From Acidovorax delafieldii (GTDB lineage Bacteria; Pseudomonadota; Gammaproteobacteria; Burkholderiales; Burkholderiaceae_C), in contig NZ_VJWE01000015.1 of assembly GCF_007993815.1 (NCBI RefSeq), positions 320,694-384,693 on the forward strand: a DNA stretch of 64,000 nucleotides, written 5' to 3'. Below, piece after piece: positions 34,620 through 42,923 of the stretch. The notes below the pieces were generated by a model. It was given only the letters and a program-made list of their open reading frames with translations. It made no database searches and was not told the DNA's origin. The position numbers were made by a program, and so were the translations under genes. Position 1 is the first letter of the stretch; every line of letters begins with the position of its first letter.

Positions 34620-36602
34620 ATGCACCTTGCCCCCGAAGCCCCCACCGTCGCCGCCGTGTCCGTCAACGACATGCGCGAACGCATTCGCCGCAAAAGCCGC
34701 CTCAAGGGCCGCCAGCCCGAAGACGCGGCCATGGCCGAGGTGGCGCAACTGCTGGGCCCGCGCCCGGCCACCGGCTTTCGGCGTGACCTGCTCATCGAAT
34801 ACCTGCACCGCCTGAACGACCACTTTGGCGTGCTGCACGACCGGCACCTGGTGGCACTCGCCAAGCAGATGAACCTGCCGATGGCCGAGGTGTACGAGGT
34901 GGCGAGCTTTTACCACCACTTCGAGATCGTGCGTGGTGAAGAGGCCCAGGCGCCCCGCCTGGTGGTGCGGGTGTGCGACAGCCTGAGCTGCAGCATGGCG
35001 GGCGCCCGCGACCTGCTGGCCGCGCTGCCCGAGCGCCTGCGCGCGGCCGGGCAGGGCGATGTGCAGGTGTTGGCTGTGCCCTGCGTGGGCCGGTGCGAGC
35101 AGGCGCCCGTGGCGGTGGTGCACCAGTGCCCGGTGCCCCACGCCACGGTCGGTGGGGTGCTGGAAGCAGTTGATTTAAAGCCCAATCGGGCGGTAGCGCT
35201 ACATCCATATGCCCAAGGTGCTATCAATTTTGATATTGCTGAGTGTGTGGAGGCGAGCGTGCCTGCGCAGCCGGATGGAATCAGCCCCGCACACACCGAC
35301 CTGGCCACCTACCGTGCCCACGGCGGGTACCAGACCGCCGCTGCGCTGGTCAATGGCGAGATGGACGCCGAGGCCGTGCTGGCCGCCATGGAAGACTCCG
35401 GCCTGCGCGGATTGGGGGGCGCAGGCTTTCCGGCCGGGCGCAAGTGGCGCATCGTGCGCGAGCAGGCCGCGCTCGCCGAGCGCCGGGCCGCCCCAAGCGA
35501 GGCGACGGCCCCCTCGGGGGGCAGCGGACCACGCGAAGCGGGGGAGCGTGCAGGCACGGCCGTGATGGCCGTCAACATCGACGAGGGCGAGCCCGGCACC
35601 TTCAAGGACCGCACTTATCTGGAGCGCGACCCGCACCGCTTTCTGGAAGGGGTGCTCATTGCCGCCCAGGTGGTGGGCACCGAGGCCATCTATATCTACC
35701 TGCGAGACGAATACCACGGCTGCCGTGCGCTGCTGCAGCGGGCTTTGGACGACCTGCGTGCCGATCCGCCATGCCCGCTGCCCCACATCGAACTGCGGCG
35801 CGGCGCGGGCGCCTACATCTGCGGCGAAGAGTCGGCCATGATCGAGAGCATCGAAGGCAAGCGTGGCGAACCCCGCATGCGCCCGCCCTACATCGCGCAG
35901 GTGGGTCTGTTCGGCCGGCCCACGCTGGAGCACAACTTCGAGACGCTGTACTGGGTGCGCGACATCGTGGAGCGCGGGCCGCAGTGGTTTGCCAGCTTTG
36001 GCCGCCACGGCCGCAAGGGCCTGCGCAGTTTCAGCGTGAGCGGCCGGGTGAAGCACCCTGGCGTCAAGCTCGCGCCTGCGGGCATCACGGTGCAGGAACT
36101 CATCGACGAATACTGCGGCGGCATGCGGGACGGCCACCAGCTCTATGCGTACCTGCCCGGCGGCGCCTCGGGCGGCATCCTGCCTGCCAGCCTGAACCAG
36201 ATTCCTCTGGACTTCGACACGTTGCAGCCGTACGGCTGCTTTATCGGCTCGGCCGCCGTCATCGTGCTCAGCCAGCACGACCGCGCGCGCGACGCGGCGC
36301 TGAACGTGATGCGCTTTTTTGAACACGAAAGCTGCGGCCAGTGCACGCCCTGCCGTGTGGGCACGGCCAAGGCGGCCACGCTGATGCAAGCGCCGAAGTG
36401 GGATGAAGAACTGCTCGACGATCTGGCACAGGTAATGGCCGACGCCTCTATCTGCGGCCTGGGCCAGGCTGCGCCCAACCCCATCCGCTGCATCCACAAA
36501 TACTTTGCGCACGAAGTGGGCGAGGAGCCCTGGCCGGGCGATTTGCCCAAGCCGCGTAACAGCCCGCTGACCGAACAACTGCCTACCGGGGTGAAGCCAT
36601 GA
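34620..36602 (+). CDS. NAD-dependent formate dehydrogenase, fused gamma-beta subunit (FdsG-FdsB)
   Basis: 660 residues from ATG 34620. Residues ~15-180 are a NuoE/FdsG-type 2Fe-2S domain (EVASFYHHFEIV, CDSLSCSMAG, PCVGRCEQAP). Residues ~235-650 are a NuoF/FdsB-type domain: FMN-binding RGLGGAGFPAGRKW, VNIDEGEPGTFKDR, NAD-binding GAGAYICGEES and the 4Fe-4S ligands CGQCTPCRVGT plus a later Cys. It passes electrons from FdsA to NAD+ in the cytoplasm. Gamma and beta are often separate genes. Here the linker (~192-202) is a 31-bp repeat, and a second GC-rich insert (~289-312) interrupts the NuoF domain. Stop overlaps the fdsA start (ATGA). Confidence 0.93.
   Translation: MHLAPEAPTVAAVSVNDMRERIRRKSRLKGRQPEDAAMAEVAQLLGPRPATGFRRDLLIEYLHRLNDHFGVLHDRHLVALAKQMNLPMAEVYEVASFYHHFEIVRGEEAQAPRLVVRVCDSLSCSMAGARDLLAALPERLRAAGQGDVQVLAVPCVGRCEQAPVAVVHQCPVPHATVGGVLEAVDLKPNRAVALHPYAQGAINFDIAECVEASVPAQPDGISPAHTDLATYRAHGGYQTAAALVNGEMDAEAVLAAMEDSGLRGLGGAGFPAGRKWRIVREQAALAERRAAPSEATAPSGGSGPREAGERAGTAVMAVNIDEGEPGTFKDRTYLERDPHRFLEGVLIAAQVVGTEAIYIYLRDEYHGCRALLQRALDDLRADPPCPLPHIELRRGAGAYICGEESAMIESIEGKRGEPRMRPPYIAQVGLFGRPTLEHNFETLYWVRDIVERGPQWFASFGRHGRKGLRSFSVSGRVKHPGVKLAPAGITVQELIDEYCGGMRDGHQLYAYLPGGASGGILPASLNQIPLDFDTLQPYGCFIGSAAVIVLSQHDRARDAALNVMRFFEHESCGQCTPCRVGTAKAATLMQAPKWDEELLDDLAQVMADASICGLGQAAPNPIRCIHKYFAHEVGEEPWPGDLPKPRNSPLTEQLPTGVKP
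35195..35225 (-). repeat. 31-bp core repeat, copy 4, in the FdsG-FdsB linker
   Basis: The minus strand reads GATAGCA-N6-GCATA-N6-TAGCGCT. It lies within an AT-rich patch at ~35172-35250 between the two domains of the fused subunit, in frame and coding VALHPYAQGAI on the plus strand. It is one of the best-matching copies. Confidence 0.8.
35484..35553 (+). repeat. GC-rich repeat-like insert within the FdsB domain
   Basis: Carries GGGCCGCCCC, a central CCCCCTCGGGGGG palindrome and CGCGAAGCGGGGGAGCG, the same layout as the intergenic repeats at 2128 and 19663. It encodes about 24 residues rich in Gly, Ala, Pro, Ser and Arg, between GRKWRIVREQAA and AVMAVNIDEGEPGTF. In NuoF/FdsB relatives these two conserved segments are separated by only a few residues. 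Confidence 0.6.
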
Positions 36603-39502
36603 GCGCCGTGTTGACTTCTGCCGCAGCGCAGCCCGGCGTGGCTTTCGAGCTGGACGGACAGCCCGTCACCGCCCATCCTGGCGAAACCATCCTGAAGGCT
36701 GCGCAGCGCCACGGCGTGGAGATCCCGCACCTGTGCTACAGCGACGGCCTGCGCCCCGACGGCAACTGCCGCGCCTGTGTGGTGGAGATCGCGGGCGAGC
36801 GCACGCTGGCCCCCAGCTGCTGCCGCGCGCCGACCGAGGGCATGAAGGTGAAGGCCGCCAGCCCCCGCGCCCGCAAGAGCCAGCAGATGGTGGTGGAGAT
36901 GCTGCTGTCCGACATGCCGGACGTGGGCTACCAATGGAACGATGGGGTTGAATATGCTCCTGAATTGATAGCTGTTAGTGCATATCCATCTAGCGCTACA
37001 GGCCCATTGGATTCAAAAACTGCCCCAGCGGTAGGCCAGCACGGCGAGCTGAGCCGCTGGGCCAGCCGCCTGGGCGTCACCGTGCGCCCCGCGCTCCAAG
37101 CCCTGCGCCGCGAGCAACCCGCGCCCGATCTGAGCCATCCGGCCATGGCCGTGAATCTGGATGCCTGCATCCAGTGCAACCGCTGCGTGCGCGCCTGCCG
37201 CGAGGAACAGGTGAACGATGTGATCGGCTACGCGCTGCGCGGTGCCGACAGCAAGATCGTCTTCGACCTGGATGACCCCATGGCCGAGAGCACCTGCGTG
37301 GCCTGCGGCGAATGTGTGCAGGCCTGCCCCACGGGCGCGCTCAGCCCCAAGACGCACGTCGGCTCGCAAAAGGTGGACCGCAAGGTCGACTCGGTCTGCC
37401 CGTTCTGCGGCGTGGGCTGCCTCATCACCTACAACGTGCGCGATGAAAAGATCATCAGCGTCGAAGGCCGCGACGGCCCGGCCAACCACGGCCGCCTGTG
37501 CGTGAAGGGGCGCTTCGGTTTCGACTACGCCCACCACCCCGACCGCCTCACGGTGCCGCTGATCCGCAAACCCGGTGTGCCCAAGGAGGTGCGCCCCTAC
37601 GGTGCCGACTGGCGCGACACCTTCCGCGAAGCGACCTGGGACGAGGCGCTGGGCCTGGCCGCCGGCACGCTCAGGTCGCTGCGCGACACGCACGGCCCCA
37701 AGGCGCTGGCGGGCTTCGGCTCGGCCAAGGGCAGCAATGAAGAGGCCTACCTGTTCCAGAAGCTGGTGCGCACCGGTTTTGGCAGCAACAACGTGGACCA
37801 CTGCACCCGGCTGTGCCACGCGTCCAGCGTGGCCGCGCTGCTCGAAGGCGTGGGCTCCGGCGCGGTGAGCAACCCGGTGCACGACGTGGAACATGCCGAG
37901 CTGATCTTCGTGATCGGCTCCAACCCCACGGCCAACCACCCGGTGGCGGCCACGTGGATGAAGAACGCGGCGAAGCGTGGCGCCAAAATTGTGCTGGCCG
38001 ACCCGCGCATCACCGACATTGGCCGCCATGCCTGGCGCACGCTGCAGTTCAAGGCCGACACCGACGTGGCCATGCTCAACGCGCTGATCCACACGGTGAT
38101 CGACGAAGGCCTGGTGGATGAGGCCTTCATCCGCGACCGCGCCAACAACTTCGAGGCCTTGAAGGCCAACGTGATGGGTTGCAGCCCCGAGGCCATGGCC
38201 CCGGTGTGCGGCATCCCGGCCGAGACGCTGCGTGAGGTGGCGCGGGCTTTTGCTAGCACCAAGGCATCGATGATCCTCTGGGGCATGGGCGTGAGCCAGC
38301 ACGTGCACGGCACCGACAACGCGCGCTGCCTGATTGCGCTGTGCGCCGTCACCGGCCAGATCGGCAAGCCCGGCTCCGGCCTGCACCCGCTGCGCGGCCA
38401 GAACAACGTGCAGGGCGCGAGCGACGCGGGGCTCATCCCCATGATGTTCCCCAACTACCAGCGGGTGGACAACGCCGGGGCGCATGCGTGGTTTGAGGAT
38501 TTCTGGGGCACCAAGCTCGATGAGGCACCGGGCTACACCGTGGTCGAGATCATGCACAAGGCCTTGGCGCCTGACAGCGACCCGCACAAGGTGCGCGGCA
38601 TGTACATCATGGGCGAGAACCCCGCCATGAGCGACCCCGACCTGAACCACGCGCGCCACGCGCTGGCCAGCCTGTCACACCTGGTGGTGCAGGACATCTT
38701 CCTGACCGAGACCGCCTGGCTGGCCGACGTGGTGCTGCCCGCCAGCGCCTGGCCTGAAAAAACCGGCACCGCCAGCAACACCGACCGCATGGTGCAGATG
38801 GGCCGCCGCGCGCTCAATCCGCCGGGCGATGCGCAGCCAGACCTGTGGATCATCCAGCAGATCGCCGCGCGCATGGGGCTTGGCTGGAACTACGAAGGCG
38901 AGGAGTCTGGCGTGGCCGCTGTCTACGACGAAATGCGCCAGGCCATGCACGCCAGCATCGAGGGCATCACCTGGGACCGCCTCGCACGCGATTCCAGTGT
39001 GACCTACCCCTGCCTCACGCCTGACGACCCGGGCCAGCCCATCGTCTTCACCGAAAAATTCCCAACGCCCACGGGCCGCCTGCAGTTGGTGCCCGCCAGC
39101 GTGATCCCGGCGGCAGAGAAGCCCGATGCCGACTACCCCCTGGTACTCATCACCGGTCGCCAGCTGGAGCACTGGCACACCGGTAGCATGACGCGGCGCA
39201 GCACCGTGCTGGACGCGATCGAGCCCATGGCCACCGCGTCGCTGCATGGCGACGAACTGGCGCGGCTGGGCGTGGCGCCCGGCGCGCTGGTGGGCATCCG
39301 CTCGCGGCGCGGCATGGTGCAGGTGCGCGTGCGCCGCGACGACGGCACGCCGCGCGGCACGGTGTTCATGCCATTTGCCTATGTGGAGGCGGCGGCCAAT
39401 CTGCTCACCAACGCGGCGCTGGACCCGTTCGGCAAGATCCCCGAATTCAAATATTGCGCCGTGGCGGTGGAGGTCATGCAGGCCACTGGCGTGCCGGGCT
39501 GA
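36599..39502 (+). CDS. NAD-dependent formate dehydrogenase alpha subunit (FdsA)
   Basis: 967 residues. The molybdenum catalytic subunit oxidises formate to CO2. An N-terminal 2Fe-2S domain has CYSDGLRPDGNCRACVVE. Two 4Fe-4S motifs from ~189 are CIQCNRCVRACREEQ and CVACGECVQACPTGAL. A further cluster (CPFCGVGC) starts the bis-MGD region. The molybdenum ligand is Cys, not selenocysteine, in TRLCHASSVAALLEG. No Tat signal, so cytoplasmic. The ATG overlaps the fdsGB stop. An AT-rich insert holding a 31-bp repeat occupies residues ~117-142, between the 2Fe-2S and 4Fe-4S domains. Confidence 0.95.
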   Translation: MSAVLTSAAAQPGVAFELDGQPVTAHPGETILKAAQRHGVEIPHLCYSDGLRPDGNCRACVVEIAGERTLAPSCCRAPTEGMKVKAASPRARKSQQMVVEMLLSDMPDVGYQWNDGVEYAPELIAVSAYPSSATGPLDSKTAPAVGQHGELSRWASRLGVTVRPALQALRREQPAPDLSHPAMAVNLDACIQCNRCVRACREEQVNDVIGYALRGADSKIVFDLDDPMAESTCVACGECVQACPTGALSPKTHVGSQKVDRKVDSVCPFCGVGCLITYNVRDEKIISVEGRDGPANHGRLCVKGRFGFDYAHHPDRLTVPLIRKPGVPKEVRPYGADWRDTFREATWDEALGLAAGTLRSLRDTHGPKALAGFGSAKGSNEEAYLFQKLVRTGFGSNNVDHCTRLCHASSVAALLEGVGSGAVSNPVHDVEHAELIFVIGSNPTANHPVAATWMKNAAKRGAKIVLADPRITDIGRHAWRTLQFKADTDVAMLNALIHTVIDEGLVDEAFIRDRANNFEALKANVMGCSPEAMAPVCGIPAETLREVARAFASTKASMILWGMGVSQHVHGTDNARCLIALCAVTGQIGKPGSGLHPLRGQNNVQGASDAGLIPMMFPNYQRVDNAGAHAWFEDFWGTKLDEAPGYTVVEIMHKALAPDSDPHKVRGMYIMGENPAMSDPDLNHARHALASLSHLVVQDIFLTETAWLADVVLPASAWPEKTGTASNTDRMVQMGRRALNPPGDAQPDLWIIQQIAARMGLGWNYEGEESGVAAVYDEMRQAMHASIEGITWDRLARDSSVTYPCLTPDDPGQPIVFTEKFPTPTGRLQLVPASVIPAAEKPDADYPLVLITGRQLEHWHTGSMTRRSTVLDAIEPMATASLHGDELARLGVAPGALVGIRSRRGMVQVRVRRDDGTPRGTVFMPFAYVEAAANLLTNAALDPFGKIPEFKYCAVAVEVMQATGVPG
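36967..36997 (+). repeat. 31-bp core repeat, copy 5, inside fdsA
   Basis: Reads GATAGCT-N6-GCATA-N6-TAGCGCT, an exact match to the consensus. It lies in an AT-rich patch (~36945-37020) coding LIAVSAYPSSATG within a gene that is otherwise strongly GC-rich, in the spacer between two iron-sulfur domains. Confidence 0.85.
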
Positions 39503-39585
39503 CACCGCGTGATCCGTACGCTGGCTGTGGGGCTTTGCACCGCGCGCTGCGGGCAAGGGGTTACTCCGGGGTACAGTCGCAGCCC

Positions 39586-40176
39586 ATGACAGAGCGCCCC
39601 TACACCGACGTTGCCGTGATCATGCGGCGCGAGCACATCGACAACCGCTGGCAGCCCTGGCGGTGGTCGCTGGCCGAGGTGGTGATCCACGAGCCCGCCT
39701 TTGGGACCGAACCCCGCCCTCTGATCCAGGACGAGCGCGAGCAGCGCTGGCTGTTCCCGGGCTTTCGCGTGGAGCTGTTCCGCGACGACGCCGAGGGTTA
39801 TCACCTGAACCTCACTTCGCCCGCGCCCTGCTGGTTTGTGATGTGGCGCCAGGATGAAGACACCGGCGCGGGCGAGGTCCCCATGGCCCGCCCGGTGGCG
39901 GTGAGCCTGAGCTACCACGACGCCGGCCGCTGGCTGGACGCACAGGAAACCGTGGAGCAAGTGCCCGCCGATGCCGAGGTGGTGGAGGCACTGCGCGCCT
40001 TTGTGGCCGAGCATTACCAGCCCGAGCCCAAGCGCCGCAAGCGGCCCGAGAGCTTTCGCACGCTGCAGGACCGCTTTGGCAACCCCGCGTCCGTGTCCAC
40101 CGACAAGCCGCGTGGCGGCGGTGGTGGTGGTGGCGGCCATGCGGGAGGCGCGCGAGGAGGTGGCGACCATGGCTGA
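39586..40176 (+). CDS. DUF3305 domain protein
   Basis: 196 residues from ATG 39586. The conserved part is ~1-135: VAVIMRREHIDNRWQPWRWSLAEVV..., RWLFPGFRVELFRDDAEGYHLNL, PCWFVMWR, AVSLSYHDAGRWLDAQE. This matches DUF3305, a family found beside formate dehydrogenases. The tail is a basic segment (PKRRKRPESFRTL) and a Gly/His run (GGGGGGGGHAGGARGGG), which might bind metal. No membrane segment. First of four accessory genes between the soluble and membrane enzymes; overlaps the next gene by eight bases. Probable maturation role, unproven. Confidence 0.85.
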   Translation: MTERPYTDVAVIMRREHIDNRWQPWRWSLAEVVIHEPAFGTEPRPLIQDEREQRWLFPGFRVELFRDDAEGYHLNLTSPAPCWFVMWRQDEDTGAGEVPMARPVAVSLSYHDAGRWLDAQETVEQVPADAEVVEALRAFVAEHYQPEPKRRKRPESFRTLQDRFGNPASVSTDKPRGGGGGGGGHAGGARGGGDHG

Positions 40177-40894
40177 CGGATTCCTCGGCCGCTGGTCGCG
40201 GCGCAAGCAGGATGTGCTAGCGGGCAAGCCCGTGCAGGACCCGCCGCCGCCCGCCCCCCAGGTGGCAACCCCCGCGCCGGTGGCCGCTGTGGCTGCGCCC
40301 GTCGCACCTGCAGCCCCTGCCCCGGAGGTGCCACCGCCGCCCACATTGGCGGATGCTGAGGCGCTCACGCCCGCGTCCGACTTCAAACCGTTTGTGGCCC
40401 GTGCCGTGTCGCCTGAGGTGCGCAATCTGGCCATGAAAAAGCTGTTTGCCGACCCGCACTTCAATGTGATGGACGGCCTGGACATTTACATCGGCGACTA
40501 CACCCAGCCCGACCCGCTGCCTGCAGGCATGCTGCGCAAGATGGCCAGTGCGCATGCACTAGGCTTTTTTGACCACGAGAAAAAGGCCGCGACCGCTGCG
40601 CAGGGTTTGCCAGGTGATGCTGCGCCGGACGCGGCCCCTGCGGCCGCAATATCCCCGCCGGGCAGTCAGCCTCGGGATGATGCGGAGGCGCAAAGCCCCC
40701 CAGACGTGGCACAGTCCCAGGTATGCAACGCTGTTCCTAGCGTTCCCTCTAGCGAGCCTGAGGTGGCCCCACGCTCTGCCCAGGATGCGGTGGTCACGCC
40801 AGCCAGCCATACCCACAATGACCACGACGCTCATCTGCGACTGCAACCAGACGATGCCCCTCAACGCCAAGGCGTTGGGCGAGGCACTGCATGA
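40169..40894 (+). CDS. DUF3306 domain protein
   Basis: 241 residues from ATG 40169, preceded by GAGGAGG; an earlier in-frame frame extends upstream but within the DUF3305 gene. The N-terminus is GFLGRWSRRKQDV, typical of DUF3306. A Pro/Ala linker leads to the conserved core at ~70-135 (LTPASDFKPFVARAVSPEVRNLAMKKLFADPHFNVMDGLDIYIGDYTQPDPLP). The C-terminal ~100 residues are low-complexity. The last 77 bp overlap the next gene in another frame. The family occurs beside formate dehydrogenases; function unknown. Confidence 0.85.
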   Translation: MADGFLGRWSRRKQDVLAGKPVQDPPPPAPQVATPAPVAAVAAPVAPAAPAPEVPPPPTLADAEALTPASDFKPFVARAVSPEVRNLAMKKLFADPHFNVMDGLDIYIGDYTQPDPLPAGMLRKMASAHALGFFDHEKKAATAAQGLPGDAAPDAAPAAAISPPGSQPRDDAEAQSPPDVAQSQVCNAVPSVPSSEPEVAPRSAQDAVVTPASHTHNDHDAHLRLQPDDAPQRQGVGRGTA

Positions 40895-42923
40895 AGACCT
40901 GACCCTTCACTCCACCCTGTGCCGGCGCGATGCGGGGGCGTTCCAAAAGGCCATCCAGTCCGGGCAGGACGTGGTGGTGGCCTGCACCCAGGAGCAGCGC
41001 CTGTTTGGCGACCTGGGCCAGCAGACCGAAGGCGCGGTGTCGCCCATCCGGTTTGTGAACATCCGCGAAACCGGGGGCTGGAGCCGCGATGCCGCCAAGG
41101 CCAGCCCCAAGATCGCCGCGCTGCTGGCGGCCGCCCGGCTGCCCGACCCTCCGCCCGTACCCACGGTCACCTACAAAAGCACGGGCCGCTTGCTGATCAT
41201 CGGACCGCTCGACCAGGCCGAGCAGGCGGCTGCCCTGGTGTCGGATGTGCTGGATGTGACGCTGTTCACCCAAGGCCCTGGCAATGCCGGTGGCGCGCAG
41301 GCACGGCGCTATCCGGTGCTGGGTGGCCGCATCACGGGCCTCACCGGCTGGCTGGGTGCGTTTGAGCTGCAATGGGCGGCCGACAACCCCATCGACCTGG
41401 ACCTGTGCACGCGCTGCAACGCCTGCGTGGCGGCCTGTCCCGAAAACGCGATTGGCCTGGATTACCAGATCGACCTGGCCGCCTGCCAGTCGCACCGCGC
41501 CTGCGTGAAGGTGTGCCAGGTGGCGGGCGCCATCGACTTCACCCGAGATGCCACGGCGCATACCGAGCGTTTTGACCTGGTGCTGGACCTGCGTTCATCC
41601 ACTGCCACGCCCACCTTCCTGCAGCACGCGCTGCCGCAGGGTTACCTGCGCTGGGACGGGCGGGACCTGGGCACGCTGCTCAAGCTGCGCGAGCTGGTGG
41701 GCGAGTTCGAGAAGCCCAAGTTTTTTGTCTACAAACAAAAGCTCTGCGCTCACAGCCGCAACGAAACCGTGGGCTGCAATGCCTGCGCGGACATTTGCTC
41801 GGCCGAGGCCATCAGCAGCGACAAGGGCCGCCAGCAAATCAAGGTGAACCCCAACCTGTGTGTGGGCTGCGGCGCCTGCACCACCGTGTGCCCCACGGGC
41901 GCACTGACCTATGCCTACCCCAGTGCGACGGAGCAGGGCACCAAGCTCAAGACGCTGCTGTCCACCTACACCGCCGCCGGCGGCAAGGATGCGGTATTGC
42001 TGCTGCACAGCCAGGAGCGCGGCCAGGCGCTGGTGGAAGAACTGGGCCGTGCTGCTCAGCTGAAGCTGGCGCACGGCGTGCCTGCCAACGTGATCCCGGT
42101 GGCGCTGTGGCACACGGCCAGCACGGGGGTGGACCTGTGGCTGAGTGCCATGGCCTATGGTGCGTCGCAGGTGGTGGTGTTGAGTACCGATGAAGAAGCC
42201 CCGCAGTACCTCGAAGGCCTGCAGGCGCAAATGGACGTGGCGCAGGCCATCCTGCGCGGCCTGGGCTACACCGGCACCCATGTGCAGTTGCTGCGTGCCA
42301 ACCACCCCACCGCGCTGGATGCTGCACTGCAGACCCTGGGCCAGACGCGCCAGAAGACCCCGGCCGTGGCTGCACGCTTTGCGGTGGCCCAAGAGAAGCG
42401 CAGCACGCTGGAGATGGCACTCGACCACCTGATCGAGCAGGCCCCGATGCCCGTAGACGAGCGGCCTGCGGCCATTGCTCTGCCTGCCGTGGGGTCGCCA
42501 CTGGGCACGATTGAAGTCAGCAAAGATCGCTGCACCCTGTGCCTGAGCTGCGTGAGCGCCTGCCCCGCCAGTGCGCTGCAGGACAACCCGCAGATGCCGC
42601 AGCTGCGCTTCATCGAAAAGAACTGCGTGCAGTGTGGCCTGTGCGCCACCACCTGCCCCGAAGACGCCATCACCCTGCAGCCGCGCCTGCTGCTCACGCC
42701 CGAGCGTGCACAGCTGCGTGTGCTCAACGAGGCCAAGCCCTGGGCCTGTGTGCGCTGCAGCAAACCCTTTGGCACGGTGAAAGCCATCGAGGCCATGCTG
42801 GGCAAACTGTCGGGCCACCCCATGTTCCAGGGCGAGGCGCTGGAGCGGCTGAAGATGTGCAGTGACTGCCGCGTGATTGACTTGTATTCCGCACAAAACG
42901 AGACGAAAGTGACCGACCTGTGA
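40818..42923 (+). CDS. Multi-cluster 4Fe-4S ferredoxin-type protein of the formate dehydrogenase locus
   Basis: 701 residues from ATG 40818. Several ferredoxin motifs are seen: CTRCNACVAACPENAI, CQSHRACVKVCQ, a CNACADICSAEAI plus CVGCGACTTVCPTGAL pair, and a C-terminal pair CTLCLSCVSACPASAL and CVQCGLCATTCPEDAI. Between them is a globular region (~370-520) with alternating beta-alpha character and no recognised fold. The C-terminus has CVRCSKPFG and CSDC. No signal peptide or membrane helix, so cytoplasmic. Overlaps the DUF3306 gene by 77 bp and the torD start by four bases. It may shuttle electrons or help mature the formate dehydrogenases. Confidence 0.85.
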   Translation: MTTTLICDCNQTMPLNAKALGEALHEDLTLHSTLCRRDAGAFQKAIQSGQDVVVACTQEQRLFGDLGQQTEGAVSPIRFVNIRETGGWSRDAAKASPKIAALLAAARLPDPPPVPTVTYKSTGRLLIIGPLDQAEQAAALVSDVLDVTLFTQGPGNAGGAQARRYPVLGGRITGLTGWLGAFELQWAADNPIDLDLCTRCNACVAACPENAIGLDYQIDLAACQSHRACVKVCQVAGAIDFTRDATAHTERFDLVLDLRSSTATPTFLQHALPQGYLRWDGRDLGTLLKLRELVGEFEKPKFFVYKQKLCAHSRNETVGCNACADICSAEAISSDKGRQQIKVNPNLCVGCGACTTVCPTGALTYAYPSATEQGTKLKTLLSTYTAAGGKDAVLLLHSQERGQALVEELGRAAQLKLAHGVPANVIPVALWHTASTGVDLWLSAMAYGASQVVVLSTDEEAPQYLEGLQAQMDVAQAILRGLGYTGTHVQLLRANHPTALDAALQTLGQTRQKTPAVAARFAVAQEKRSTLEMALDHLIEQAPMPVDERPAAIALPAVGSPLGTIEVSKDRCTLCLSCVSACPASALQDNPQMPQLRFIEKNCVQCGLCATTCPEDAITLQPRLLLTPERAQLRVLNEAKPWACVRCSKPFGTVKAIEAMLGKLSGHPMFQGEALERLKMCSDCRVIDLYSAQNETKVTDL

